The notes: a model not told the origin generated them from the sequence alone. 64,000 nt of DNA from Globodera rostochiensis (GCA_018350325.1 JAEVLN010000033.1:124001-188000), one strand, 5' to 3'. Shown: positions 10,117 through 23,430, numbered from the stretch's first letter. Translations and numbers: made by a program.

Positions 10117-10211
10117 AAATAAACTAAAGATAAATAAATCCGTGGTGTTAGTGGCCGGCAGTCGCTGGGGTTCCCGACAAAGCTTCAGCCGAGTCTGCTT
10201 AACCAATGAAG
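10117..10211 (+). CDS. 95-base exon candidate with VLVAGS
   Basis: The acceptor AATGTTTTACAG and the donor AAG|GTGTCT bound 95 bases. With one leading base the frame reads NKLKINKSVVLVAGSRWG and then SRQSFSRVCLTNE. VVLVAGS recalls the start of the catalytic domain in legumain (C13) peptidases, but the following RHQAD-type motif is absent, so this is only a faint likeness. Exact copies: 14516-14610 and 18915-19009. Its phase does not match the signal-peptide exon upstream, so at least one exon between them would be missing. Confidence 0.4.
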
Positions 10212-11335
10212 GTGTCTATAAAAATATCATTCCTTAAATTACAAAAATCCGTTTTTTGTTTTTATAGTTTAATCATGTAAAGATAAATATTTTGTGCTAA
10301 TTCTATTTTTTTCAAATTATTTATATTTTTAAAATTTAATTAAAACTTTTTTATTGATGATTTTTTAAAAGTTAAAAATTTTTTTTTGATATAAATCATA
10401 TTTTTAAAAATAAAATTATATAAATTTTAAAATTTTAAATTATGTAATTTCTGGAATTAATAAGTAATAACGTTGAAAGTGTTGTTTCATTATACTTATG
10501 GGATCATTAATAGTTCAATGATAGCTTTTGCTTAATATATTTTATTAAACTCGATTAGATTTCCGTATTTGATGTGCCAAATTTCTAAATATAATTTGTT
10601 TGTTGCTTAAAAATGCTATTAGTAAATAAATCCTTTTCGGAAAAAACAATTTGTTATAATTCATTATAATAAAATCTATCAAATCATTCTTTTAGCAAAA
10701 TTTCTTTATAATTTATCTGATCAATTCATTTTATTTTGTTTTGAATATTTTTAATTGGAAATTTTATAATATCGATTTATTATTATTTATTACCAGCATT
10801 TTTATTCTTTAAATATATATTTAAATTTTATTTAGCTGAAGAAATTGTAGTTTTTTTAAAACAAATTTTTGTTAGCATCCGTTATTGGTTAATTTTCTTA
10901 ATATTAGTTTTTGACAGCAAAAATTGAATATTATTTTTAGATAATTAAATGACATGTCGCGGTTTCGTTATTTTAGCTATAGAAATCGTAGAATTGCATT
11001 ATAAATTAATATTAACTATAATTGCTGTAAAATTTATATATTATAGAAAATACCTAAAAATGGATTGACAATTTTTATTAAAAATGTATAAAAAAAAACA
11101 CAATAATCGGTCCATACAATGTTTTAATGAATTTGACACATCGCAACATAGTATTTTCTTTATTTTTTGTCACTTTTGAAATGTTAATTATCGTTTAGAT
11201 TATTTTATTCATCTTATTATATTATTACAATTTTCCGTATATAATGAGTATAATTTCAGCTTAAATTTGTTTTTTAAGCAAAAAATCTTTTATAAATGTT
11301 TTTAAAACTTTTTAACTATTTCTAATATTTTTACG

Positions 11336-11398
11336 CAATTGTCATCTCCCCTGGTTGTCCTTCTTCCTTTTGGGTTTCCCTTGGTCTGCTTCCTGTAG
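11336..11398 (-). CDS. Basic exon candidate on minus strand
   Basis: Minus strand: acceptor TTAAACTACAG, then with one leading base KQTKGNPKGRRTTRGDDNC, then the donor GTAAAAAT. Very basic. The plus strand has no acceptor at a matching place. Copies in the other units lie 4399 and 8798 bp further on. Confidence 0.3.
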
Positions 11399-11677
11399 TT
11401 TAATATACTTATATAATTTTCCAAATTTTGCTAAATCATAGAATTTGGTGAATGTAAACAACGGCAATAAATAATATCTATATTATTTAATTGCAAAGGA
11501 GCCGAGCTGTTAGTATCATATGCTTATTATTCGCATTCTTATATAAAAATATGTATCGATTTAAGATTTAATTTTAAGCATCACTATATTAATGAAATTA
11601 TTTATATCTTTATATTTTAAATTATAATATTTTGTGTATTATTCGATACGTCACTTTTGATTCTAACAATTTTTTAG

Positions 11678-11777
11678 AAGAAATTATCACCCGTCGCTAG
11701 TGCCAAGGCGGATAGAAAGCAATAAAAGAAGGACAAATTGCGTTATGCACACTGGACCAGCGACATTGCTTTTATAG
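11678..11777 (+). CDS. Exon candidate, RNYHPSLVPRR
   Basis: After the acceptor ACAATTTTTTAG one base is left over, then 32 codons run to TAG, starting RNYHPSLVPRRIESNKRRTN and ending CVMHTGPATLLL. The GC content is well above the flanks. It is followed 70-odd bases later by an 11-base micro-exon-like segment, TTGCAG-CGCCGAAGCAG-GTGAGAG (11853-11863). Copies at +4399 and +8798. No known domain. Confidence 0.35.
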
Positions 11778-11956
11778 ATTTGATTTTTTAATATAATAAT
11801 TTTCATTTTATTCATTTTTGTTTATATTATAATTTTCATTACATTTTAAATTGCAGCGCCGAAGCAGGTGAGAGCTCGTTACACAATTTTCATGCTTTTT
11901 CTTAGGTTTATTCATTCAAATTATTTTAAGATGTCATTGGATTTATTTTAATTAAA

Positions 11957-12045
11957 AATTTTGCCAACATCCTCTGAACTGACTTGCGAATTGCGACTTG
12001 TGCAAAGTCGGCGCGAACAATGCAAATCAATCTATAAAATAAAAC
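11957..12045. other. GC-rich island, coding on either strand
   Basis: The island is open on plus (LPTSSELTCELRLVQSRREQ) and on minus (after a TTTATAG acceptor, IDLHCSRRLCTSRNSQVSSE), about 28 codons each. Both readings contain Cys. I cannot choose between them. Confidence 0.25.
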
Positions 12046-12512
12046 ATTAATGCCCAATTTAACTAAAACAATTTACTTATTTTATCCGCAGAAAGCTATT
12101 TTTGTCAGAATGTATTTGTTTAACTCATTCTTATAATTTTCATTCAACCATATAGATTTGGATTGCTATCAAAAGTTTTTGCTTAATATATATCATTAAC
12201 AACTATTAATTTATATATTTAATTACCATCATCTTAATTCTTTATCGAGTCTGGCCGGGGGCATTATCGTTATTATTAAGTGTTTTTTTTTGCAAAAATT
12301 CTAAAATTTTGATAAATTAATGTCTTTTTATTCGGAATCCGTAGTTATTACATTTTCTTAACAAGTCCCGTTTTGCTTAAATTGGACCCATTTGTTTTGT
12401 AAAATTCATAATTTTTAGGTGTTGGGAATCCATTAAAAAGAAAATTTTGAATTTTTACTCAATTTGTAAAAAGATTTGCACCCGTAAATTTAAAAATAGG
12501 GTAACTTTTTGT

Positions 12513-15500
12513 AATAATGTTATCAGAATCACATGACGCGAAGAGTTTAATGAATTATTAAATTATTATATAATATGCTATTAATATTTTGCATTATTAT
12601 TATTCTTTTATAAAAATATGGTATAGATGATATAACAACGATATTATATTACTTTATTTTGTAGAATTAATCAAATTATTTATAAATATAAATTTTAAGA
12701 ATTGCATTATTTAGCACTTTGATTGTCAGGTTCATATTTAAGTATTTTAATCTTGATTGTTGCAGAACTCCATAAACTTTTGAACTATTTAGAATTTATC
12801 AGGTAAATAATACTAATAGCGTTGTGTATTGTTTTATTGCTTCATTAATTGTTCAATAAATAAATCAAGAACTTTTCACCTACTAATTCATATTTTAACT
12901 TCAATTGGCGATCCCTTTTCTCGTCAATGCTTCATATATTCTCCTCCGGGGAGTTTTCCCTTACAAAGCCCAGCAGTTTCAATTCCCGAGACCGTATAGG
13001 ATGGAGGGCCACCGTCATTGTACCCTTTTACCCTGAATAAAGCCATTGCTGTTGGTTGTCCATGTTTGGGTTGAGGGATGCGTTATAAATGGACGGGCCA
13101 TTCCCATCAGATTCAGTCTCAATAATGTTTAGAAGCGAAGCATAATGGATCCGTTCAGCTAAGTTTAAGGCAAAATACAAAACAAAAATGCTTTTTCAAG
13201 GAAAAAACACGAAATTGAGACAAAACCATTTTTAAGGGCTTGGCAATGAAAGGAATAGCGCCGTCCAACACCTTTTTGCTTTCGCTGATTGCCTTTCTTA
13301 TTGTTTTTCGCTCTCGCTTGGACACTACCACAGCAACTCCGACCCCGCATGACGTAAATAAAATTTCCCGGACGTTCTTATCTCTTCGCAGAAAAGTCGC
13401 AAGCTTAGCTTCAAAAACAAATTTGTAGAAAATTTTGTGGGATTTAAGGCAGGGCTGTCAAATCTGAGGTTTTAGCCTATTTTGTGGCTTTTTGATAGCC
13501 CGATAAGGCTAAAGATTTAAAATGAACACAAAATGAATAGGATAACACTGAGCAATCAATTTATCTGCCAAAAATTGTTGAAAAATTGTCAAAAAATTTG
13601 CGAGACCACTGCCTCCTCGGCAAAAAAAATTAAAAACCGGGACTTCCGACTTTCGAAAAAGGGCCCATTTTCTTGAAATTCAAAAATCGAAAGAAAAAAA
13701 CGTCGAAAATCAAAATTTCGAGACAGCCCTGGCTGGTACCTTGGTTGATATGTTCAAGTTTAATTATTTAGTAAGGTTTTTTATTTAAAAAGGTAGGAAT
13801 CATAATTTAAATTGAAATTTTATAATTGAATTGAGGATCTTTTCATAAATACATTTCTGGAATTGTTATATATTTTTTGATAAGAAATAGACTAAATATT
13901 TTATTTATTACTCTAAAAGATATGATTAAATTTAACTATCGTAAACGATTGTATTAATGTTTGAAAATATTTCTTTCTTTAATGTAATGTTAGCATGAAA
14001 TTATTTGTTTGGTAAATATATGAAAGCAAGAAATATTAAGCTGTCTAGATGAGTTTTTTTAGAATTTTAATATCATTATTAATTAATTTATTGTTGATAA
14101 ATATTTTTTTATTTTGAATAATTTTAGATTTATGCTTGATCATATAATGTGATTTATTTATCTTAAAATGAGAATCACGTTTTGAGGTCGAGATCTGTCT
14201 TGCGAAGTTTTTTTTATTAAAAAAAAGTTTATCTTTGTCTATAATAATTGAAATAATGAATTATTATTTTTTATCATACCACATAATTGTTTAAATAAAA
14301 GCAATATCATTTATGGCATACTTCTTGTCACATTTATTCTGTGATTTAATTTTAATTATTATTATGAAAAAAGTTTGCATATCAATATAATGATTACTGG
14401 AATTTTGTTTCGTTTGTCACACATTTACTAGCAAGTATTTCAGCCGTGAAGAATTGGTATTTTTTATTTTCATAAAAATGAAGCTATGTGCTTTTAAACT
14501 TTTAATGTTTTACAGAAATAAACTAAAGATAAATAAATCCGTGGTGTTAGTGGCCGGCAGTCGCTGGGGTTCCCGACAAAGCTTCAGCCGAGTCTGCTTA
14601 ACCAATGAAGGTGTCTATAAAAATATCATTCCTTAAATTACAAAAATCCGTTTTTTGTTTTTATAGTTTAATCATGTAAAGATAAATATTTTGTGCTAAT
14701 TCTATTTTTTTCAAATTATTTATATTTTTAAAATTTAATTAAAACTTTTTTATTGATGATTTTTTAAAAGTTAAAAATTTTTTTTTGATATAAATCATAT
14801 TTTTAAAAATAAAATTATATAAATTTTAAAATTTTAAATTATGTAATTTCTGGAATTAATAAGTAATAACGTTGAAAGTGTTGTTTCATTATACTTATGG
14901 GATCATTAATAGTTCAATGATAGCTTTTGCTTAATATATTTTATTAAACTCGATTAGATTTCCGTATTTGATGTGCCAAATTTCTAAATATAATTTGTTT
15001 GTTGCTTAAAAATGCTATTAGTAAATAAATCCTTTTCGGAAAAAACAATTTGTTATAATTCATTATAATAAAATCTATCAAATCATTCTTTTAGCAAAAT
15101 TTCTTTATAATTTATCTGATCAATTCATTTTATTTTGTTTTGAATATTTTTAATTGGAAATTTTATAATATCGATTTATTATTATTTATTACCAGCATTT
15201 TTATTCTTTAAATATATATTTAAATTTTATTTAGCTGAAGAAATTGTAGTTTTTTTAAAACAAATTTTTGTTAGCATCCGTTATTGGTTAATTTTCTTAA
15301 TATTAGTTTTTGACAGCAAAAATTGAATATTATTTTTAGATAATTAAATGACATGTCGCGGTTTCGTTATTTTAGCTATAGAAATCGTAGAATTGCATTA
15401 TAAATTAATATTAACTATAATTGCTGTAAAATTTATATATTATAGAAAATACCTAAAAATGGATTGACAATTTTTATTAAAAATGTATAAAAAAAAACAC

Positions 15501-16911
15501 AATAATCGGTCCATACAATGTTTTAATGAATTTGACACATCGCAACATAGTATTTTCTTTATTTTTTGTCACTTTTGAAATGTTAATTATCGTTTAGATT
15601 ATTTTATTCATCTTATTATATTATTACAATTTTCCGTATATAATGAGTATAATTTCAGCTTAAATTTGTTTTTTAAGCAAAAAATCTTTTATAAATGTTT
15701 TTAAAACTTTTTAACTATTTCTAATATTTTTACGCAATTGTCATCTCCCCTGGTTGTCCTTCTTCCTTTTGGGTTTCCCTTGGTCTGCTTCCTGTAGTTT
15801 AATATACTTATATAATTTTCCAAATTTTGCTAAATCATAGAATTTGGTGAATGTAAACAACGGCAATAAATAATATCTATATTATTTAATTGCAAAGGAG
15901 CCGAGCTGTTAGTATCATATGCTTATTATTCGCATTCTTATATAAAAATATGTATCGATTTAAGATTTAATTTTAAGCATCACTATATTAATGAAATTAT
16001 TTATATCTTTATATTTTAAATTATAATATTTTGTGTATTATTCGATACGTCACTTTTGATTCTAACAATTTTTTAGAAGAAATTATCACCCGTCGCTAGT
16101 GCCAAGGCGGATAGAAAGCAATAAAAGAAGGACAAATTGCGTTATGCACACTGGACCAGCGACATTGCTTTTATAGATTTGATTTTTTAATATAATAATT
16201 TTCATTTTATTCATTTTTGTTTATATTATAATTTTCATTACATTTTAAATTGCAGCGCCGAAGCAGGTGAGAGCTCGTTACACAATTTTCATGCTTTTTC
16301 TTAGGTTTATTCATTCAAATTATTTTAAGATGTCATTGGATTTATTTTAATTAAAAATTTTGCCAACATCCTCTGAACTGACTTGCGAATTGCGACTTGT
16401 GCAAAGTCGGCGCGAACAATGCAAATCAATCTATAAAATAAAACATTAATGCCCAATTTAACTAAAACAATTTACTTATTTTATCCGCAGAAAGCTATTT
16501 TTGTCAGAATGTATTTGTTTAACTCATTCTTATAATTTTCATTCAACCATATAGATTTGGATTGCTATCAAAAGTTTTTGCTTAATATATATCATTAACA
16601 ACTATTAATTTATATATTTAATTACCATCATCTTAATTCTTTATCGAGTCTGGCCGGGGGCATTATCGTTATTATTAAGTGTTTTTTTTTGCAAAAATTC
16701 TAAAATTTTGATAAATTAATGTCTTTTTATTCGGAATCCGTAGTTATTACATTTTCTTAACAAGTCCCGTTTTGCTTAAATTGGACCCATTTGTTTTGTA
16801 AAATTCATAATTTTTAGGTGTTGGGAATCCATTAAAAAGAAAATTTTGAATTTTTACTCAATTTGTAAAAAGATTTGCACCCGTAAATTTAAAAATAGGG
16901 TAACTTTTTGT
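12513..16911 (+). repeat. 4.4-kb tandem repeat, unit 2 (4399 bp)
   Basis: Head-to-tail with unit 1 and, as far as I can read, identical to unit 3. The junction AACTTTTTGT|AATAATGTTATC has no extra bases. Exon and MITE content as in unit 1, shifted by 4397-4399 bp. Confidence 0.95.
13450..13731. mobile_element. hAT-like MITE fragment, unit 2 copy
   Basis: The same element as 9052-9332 with one extra A (282 bp). Ends CAGGGCTGTC and GACAGCCCTG. Confidence 0.55.
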
Positions 16912-19900
16912 AATAATGTTATCAGAATCACATGACGCGAAGAGTTTAATGAATTATTAAATTATTATATAATATGCTATTAATATTTTGCATTATTATT
17001 ATTCTTTTATAAAAATATGGTATAGATGATATAACAACGATATTATATTACTTTATTTTGTAGAATTAATCAAATTATTTATAAATATAAATTTTAAGAA
17101 TTGCATTATTTAGCACTTTGATTGTCAGGTTCATATTTAAGTATTTTAATCTTGATTGTTGCAGAACTCCATAAACTTTTGAACTATTTAGAATTTATCA
17201 GGTAAATAATACTAATAGCGTTGTGTATTGTTTTATTGCTTCATTAATTGTTCAATAAATAAATCAAGAACTTTTCACCTACTAATTCATATTTTAACTT
17301 CAATTGGCGATCCCTTTTCTCGTCAATGCTTCATATATTCTCCTCCGGGGAGTTTTCCCTTACAAAGCCCAGCAGTTTCAATTCCCGAGACCGTATAGGA
17401 TGGAGGGCCACCGTCATTGTACCCTTTTACCCTGAATAAAGCCATTGCTGTTGGTTGTCCATGTTTGGGTTGAGGGATGCGTTATAAATGGACGGGCCAT
17501 TCCCATCAGATTCAGTCTCAATAATGTTTAGAAGCGAAGCATAATGGATCCGTTCAGCTAAGTTTAAGGCAAAATACAAAACAAAAATGCTTTTTCAAGG
17601 AAAAAACACGAAATTGAGACAAAACCATTTTTAAGGGCTTGGCAATGAAAGGAATAGCGCCGTCCAACACCTTTTTGCTTTCGCTGATTGCCTTTCTTAT
17701 TGTTTTTCGCTCTCGCTTGGACACTACCACAGCAACTCCGACCCCGCATGACGTAAATAAAATTTCCCGGACGTTCTTATCTCTTCGCAGAAAAGTCGCA
17801 AGCTTAGCTTCAAAAACAAATTTGTAGAAAATTTTGTGGGATTTAAGGCAGGGCTGTCAAATCTGAGGTTTTAGCCTATTTTGTGGCTTTTTGATAGCCC
17901 GATAAGGCTAAAGATTTAAAATGAACACAAAATGAATAGGATAACACTGAGCAATCAATTTATCTGCCAAAAATTGTTGAAAAATTGTCAAAAAATTTGC
18001 GAGACCACTGCCTCCTCGGCAAAAAAAATTAAAAACCGGGACTTCCGACTTTCGAAAAAGGGCCCATTTTCTTGAAATTCAAAAATCGAAAGAAAAAAAC
18101 GTCGAAAATCAAAATTTCGAGACAGCCCTGGCTGGTACCTTGGTTGATATGTTCAAGTTTAATTATTTAGTAAGGTTTTTTATTTAAAAAGGTAGGAATC
18201 ATAATTTAAATTGAAATTTTATAATTGAATTGAGGATCTTTTCATAAATACATTTCTGGAATTGTTATATATTTTTTGATAAGAAATAGACTAAATATTT
18301 TATTTATTACTCTAAAAGATATGATTAAATTTAACTATCGTAAACGATTGTATTAATGTTTGAAAATATTTCTTTCTTTAATGTAATGTTAGCATGAAAT
18401 TATTTGTTTGGTAAATATATGAAAGCAAGAAATATTAAGCTGTCTAGATGAGTTTTTTTAGAATTTTAATATCATTATTAATTAATTTATTGTTGATAAA
18501 TATTTTTTTATTTTGAATAATTTTAGATTTATGCTTGATCATATAATGTGATTTATTTATCTTAAAATGAGAATCACGTTTTGAGGTCGAGATCTGTCTT
18601 GCGAAGTTTTTTTTATTAAAAAAAAGTTTATCTTTGTCTATAATAATTGAAATAATGAATTATTATTTTTTATCATACCACATAATTGTTTAAATAAAAG
18701 CAATATCATTTATGGCATACTTCTTGTCACATTTATTCTGTGATTTAATTTTAATTATTATTATGAAAAAAGTTTGCATATCAATATAATGATTACTGGA
18801 ATTTTGTTTCGTTTGTCACACATTTACTAGCAAGTATTTCAGCCGTGAAGAATTGGTATTTTTTATTTTCATAAAAATGAAGCTATGTGCTTTTAAACTT
18901 TTAATGTTTTACAGAAATAAACTAAAGATAAATAAATCCGTGGTGTTAGTGGCCGGCAGTCGCTGGGGTTCCCGACAAAGCTTCAGCCGAGTCTGCTTAA
19001 CCAATGAAGGTGTCTATAAAAATATCATTCCTTAAATTACAAAAATCCGTTTTTTGTTTTTATAGTTTAATCATGTAAAGATAAATATTTTGTGCTAATT
19101 CTATTTTTTTCAAATTATTTATATTTTTAAAATTTAATTAAAACTTTTTTATTGATGATTTTTTAAAAGTTAAAAATTTTTTTTTGATATAAATCATATT
19201 TTTAAAAATAAAATTATATAAATTTTAAAATTTTAAATTATGTAATTTCTGGAATTAATAAGTAATAACGTTGAAAGTGTTGTTTCATTATACTTATGGG
19301 ATCATTAATAGTTCAATGATAGCTTTTGCTTAATATATTTTATTAAACTCGATTAGATTTCCGTATTTGATGTGCCAAATTTCTAAATATAATTTGTTTG
19401 TTGCTTAAAAATGCTATTAGTAAATAAATCCTTTTCGGAAAAAACAATTTGTTATAATTCATTATAATAAAATCTATCAAATCATTCTTTTAGCAAAATT
19501 TCTTTATAATTTATCTGATCAATTCATTTTATTTTGTTTTGAATATTTTTAATTGGAAATTTTATAATATCGATTTATTATTATTTATTACCAGCATTTT
19601 TATTCTTTAAATATATATTTAAATTTTATTTAGCTGAAGAAATTGTAGTTTTTTTAAAACAAATTTTTGTTAGCATCCGTTATTGGTTAATTTTCTTAAT
19701 ATTAGTTTTTGACAGCAAAAATTGAATATTATTTTTAGATAATTAAATGACATGTCGCGGTTTCGTTATTTTAGCTATAGAAATCGTAGAATTGCATTAT
19801 AAATTAATATTAACTATAATTGCTGTAAAATTTATATATTATAGAAAATACCTAAAAATGGATTGACAATTTTTATTAAAAATGTATAAAAAAAAACACA

Positions 19901-21310
19901 ATAATCGGTCCATACAATGTTTTAATGAATTTGACACATCGCAACATAGTATTTTCTTTATTTTTTGTCACTTTTGAAATGTTAATTATCGTTTAGATTA
20001 TTTTATTCATCTTATTATATTATTACAATTTTCCGTATATAATGAGTATAATTTCAGCTTAAATTTGTTTTTTAAGCAAAAAATCTTTTATAAATGTTTT
20101 TAAAACTTTTTAACTATTTCTAATATTTTTACGCAATTGTCATCTCCCCTGGTTGTCCTTCTTCCTTTTGGGTTTCCCTTGGTCTGCTTCCTGTAGTTTA
20201 ATATACTTATATAATTTTCCAAATTTTGCTAAATCATAGAATTTGGTGAATGTAAACAACGGCAATAAATAATATCTATATTATTTAATTGCAAAGGAGC
20301 CGAGCTGTTAGTATCATATGCTTATTATTCGCATTCTTATATAAAAATATGTATCGATTTAAGATTTAATTTTAAGCATCACTATATTAATGAAATTATT
20401 TATATCTTTATATTTTAAATTATAATATTTTGTGTATTATTCGATACGTCACTTTTGATTCTAACAATTTTTTAGAAGAAATTATCACCCGTCGCTAGTG
20501 CCAAGGCGGATAGAAAGCAATAAAAGAAGGACAAATTGCGTTATGCACACTGGACCAGCGACATTGCTTTTATAGATTTGATTTTTTAATATAATAATTT
20601 TCATTTTATTCATTTTTGTTTATATTATAATTTTCATTACATTTTAAATTGCAGCGCCGAAGCAGGTGAGAGCTCGTTACACAATTTTCATGCTTTTTCT
20701 TAGGTTTATTCATTCAAATTATTTTAAGATGTCATTGGATTTATTTTAATTAAAAATTTTGCCAACATCCTCTGAACTGACTTGCGAATTGCGACTTGTG
20801 CAAAGTCGGCGCGAACAATGCAAATCAATCTATAAAATAAAACATTAATGCCCAATTTAACTAAAACAATTTACTTATTTTATCCGCAGAAAGCTATTTT
20901 TGTCAGAATGTATTTGTTTAACTCATTCTTATAATTTTCATTCAACCATATAGATTTGGATTGCTATCAAAAGTTTTTGCTTAATATATATCATTAACAA
21001 CTATTAATTTATATATTTAATTACCATCATCTTAATTCTTTATCGAGTCTGGCCGGGGGCATTATCGTTATTATTAAGTGTTTTTTTTTGCAAAAATTCT
21101 AAAATTTTGATAAATTAATGTCTTTTTATTCGGAATCCGTAGTTATTACATTTTCTTAACAAGTCCCGTTTTGCTTAAATTGGACCCATTTGTTTTGTAA
21201 AATTCATAATTTTTAGGTGTTGGGAATCCATTAAAAAGAAAATTTTGAATTTTTACTCAATTTGTAAAAAGATTTGCACCCGTAAATTTAAAAATAGGGT
21301 AACTTTTTGT
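16912..21310 (+). repeat. 4.4-kb tandem repeat, unit 3 (4399 bp)
   Basis: The third copy. At its right end the dispersed repeat that is cut off in units 1 and 2 carries on (AGCTTTTTAGGAATGGG), which shows that the ancestral right breakpoint lay inside that repeat. Confidence 0.95.
17849..18130. mobile_element. hAT-like MITE fragment, unit 3 copy
   Basis: Identical to the unit 2 copy at 13450-13731. Confidence 0.55.
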
Positions 21311-21355
21311 AGCTTTTTAGGAATGGGAAGACCCCACCGCACAGAAAACTTTTTG
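21238..21355 (-). repeat. Intact dispersed-repeat copy at tandem border
   Basis: Contains ACTCAATTTGTAAAAAG, TTTGCACCC, AACTTTTTGTAGC and TTTTTAGGAATGGGAAG in the family order seen at 1186-1335. The tandem repeat joins at position 21310, in the middle of this copy. Confidence 0.6.
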
Positions 21356-21473
21356 AAGATCGTTAAAAGTCTGCTTATTTGCCGCAGGCACCGAGCTGTT
21401 TAATTCCATTATTTTATTTGATGAATTAATTTGTTACCAAATAATCTTTGTTTTAGCTGACATGATTGTGCAG

Positions 21474-21584
21474 TTTAATTTTGAAAAACAAGCATCTCTT
21501 ATATTGTACACGCCAACCACCATCTCGGGTCAGTATCTCGTCCGCCGGCTGTCTTGGAATTGTAGTATACTTATCATATTTTAA
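21474..21584 (+). CDS. Exon candidate, FNFEKQASLILYTP
   Basis: The acceptor GATTGTGCAG is followed directly by a 36-codon frame starting FNFEKQASLILYTPTTISGQ and continuing YLVRRLSWNCS. The alternating hydrophobic pattern suggests beta strands. The minus strand is also open here (IPRQPADEILTRDGG), so the strand is uncertain. No family recognised. Confidence 0.35.
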   Translation, partial: FNFEKQASLILYTPTTISGQYLVRRLSWNCSILIIF

Positions 21585-22000
21585 TTTTGTTCAAACTTTA
21601 AGTAATTTGTTATAATTTCAAAATTAGTATATTATTGTTAAGTGCCAAAAATAGTTTTTTTTAAAGTTAGTCTCCGTTTCATATCAGCATTACCAGAGGA
21701 CTGCGATCTTAGTTTAATATCCTTAATTTGGATTTAAGATTACAAATAAATTATCATAAATTTATTTCTAAATTTTTTTAATCAAATAATTATTTAATAA
21801 TTATGTCGGGGTTTTTCCAATAAAAACCTTTTCGTAAAGTCTGGTTTCATATCGGATCATCATTTTTAACTCCTTTTTGTGTAAGTTGCCGCGTATAAAA
21901 TTTATTTTCTTTTAAACAATATAATACGTATAGTTAATAAATTAATTATAACAAAAGATTTTTTTAATTTTATTATTTTTCAAAGCTTTTCAAATTCCAG

Positions 22001-22082
22001 CTTCAAAACAATCCCGACGCTGACAACGATTCCATATGTGTTGTTTGATTTTACCTTTAAATTAGATAACGATAATAAATAA
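22001..22082 (+). CDS. Exon candidate after TTCCAG
   Basis: The acceptor CAAATTCCAG is followed by two competing open frames: LQNNPDADNDSICVV (stop at 22048) and, one base on, FKTIPTLTTIPYVLFDF (stop at 22082). The first is acidic and protein-like but short. Confidence 0.25.
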
Positions 22083-22558
22083 ATGTAATAATTTTATTGT
22101 TTTTATTAAATTTTTAAATTACGGCCGTAAATTGCAATAAGTCCGTTTTTTATTGTTAATTATATTATCATTTTAGTTTTCTTAATGTAATAATGTTTTT
22201 TGATTAGTTTTAAATTTACCAAAGTATAATAATCTATTCATTTATCTTTTTTGAATTCTTTAAATCTTAAGCTTTTAATAAATGTAACAAATTACACTAT
22301 ATTTAGTTTTGGCATTTTTCTTTAAATTTTTTTTTTATTGAATCATTAAGGGCAAGCTAATATATATTTCAAAACGCATCCTCAAGTTTTTGTGGTCGGT
22401 AGACGCAAATTCTTGTGCGAAACACCTTCTACTGAATTTGAACTCTGATTAAAAGATTTATTTGTTTTTATTTTAGTTTGTTATTTTTTTAGTAGGTTTT
22501 TTTTGATTGCACAAGAAAATCATTACGTTTATATTTTAATTTGAATAAAAAGAAATAG

Positions 22559-22627
22559 TTTGCCCGAGTAATAGCGCTCGTTGTTCTCAGAAACCTGTTT
22601 GATGAAGCGCATGAGGCCGGCGAAATG
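22559..22627 (+). CDS. 69-base exon, ARVIALVVLRN family
   Basis: Acceptor AAGAAATAG, donor GAAATG|GTAAAA, phase 0 at both ends, 23 codons: FARVIALVVLRNLFDEAHEA then GEM. A paralogous segment at 23517 reads PRVMALIVFKNKL in the matching frame, so RV-I/M-AL-V/I-V-L/F-R/K-N is kept through conservative changes. That makes this one of the better exon calls. Function unknown; amphipathic helix likely. Confidence 0.45.
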
Positions 22628-23310
22628 GTAAAATTTTGGTAGTGTTATAAAAAAAAGGAGCTGGCCCGTGCGCTGACTCGGTTTAAATATGCTTAAATGT
22701 CTATTTTTATCTAAATTAAAAAGTGAAGCTTACGATTTTATTTTTAATAAAATTATAGCTTTTTTAGGGGTTTTTAAGTTTTATGATTTAATTATAATTT
22801 TAAAAGTGATTAAAAACCCAGTGATCAACACATAAAGTTTTCCTTGAATCTAAATTGGTTTTAAACTTATAAATGCTGATGTTTTTGCTTAATTCTATTA
22901 TTGATCATAATAATATTTTTGTTAATGTTTTATATTAAAGCGGATAGAACAGACCAACAAGATTTTTTTAAATAGTTAAATAGTAGTATCTGCCTATCTT
23001 TATCACACTCGTAATTTATATATTATATTATTTTGATTTTGTTTATGAAAGTTGCTGTTATCCACATTAAAATATTTACAAATTTTACTAAAAAAAGATA
23101 TTAATTTTAATCTTTCAATAAGGTCAGTTTTTTATAATTTTAATTTATGCGATTTTGTGCGTATATTTTATACTAAGTCTCTTTAATAGTAAGTTTTAAC
23201 TTTAATCACTTACAAAACCAATGCAAACATAGTTGGTTTACCTATGTTATTTTTGTTGAGGGTTGGACCAATTGCTTCGACACATTTAAATACAAAATCG
23301 TTTTTTTTAA

Positions 23311-23430
23311 ATTTATCCGCAAAAAAACTCACATATTGAACTAGCACAACAAACTCCAAACAATCAATGCATTTGCAATATAATAACAGGTAGGATTCTG
23401 AAAGAACAATGTATGCTTATTAAGTCATAG
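23311..23430 (+). CDS. Exon candidate, NSHIELAQQTPNN
   Basis: A 39-codon frame without ATG contains QKNSHIELAQQTPNNQCICN. A plausible donor, AACAG|GTAGGA, lies at 23388-23394, so only the first part may be exon. No clear acceptor; low confidence. Confidence 0.25.
   Translation: MYPQKNSHIELAQQTPNNQCICNIITGRILKEQCMLIKS

Larger units (their letters stand above)
8116..12512 (+). repeat. 4.4-kb tandem repeat, unit 1 (4397 bp)
   Basis: The first of three head-to-tail copies. It starts at AATAATGTTATCAG and ends in ACTTTTTGT. It differs from units 2 and 3 by only a few bases in its 5' part: one T missing near 8312, C for T near 8343, T for A near 8379 and one A missing near 9207. Everything after that looks identical. 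Contents, each described separately: a 37-base exon candidate, a GC-rich island, a signal-peptide-like frame, a hAT-like fragment and exon candidates at 10117, 11678 and 11957. The right edge ends inside a dispersed-repeat copy. Confidence 0.95.

Noticed and set aside
10930..10960. Recurring TGTCGCG strings (770, 10950, 30440, 33560) as a regulatory motif
   Set aside because: Short, and explained partly by duplicated segments; no consistent position relative to exons.
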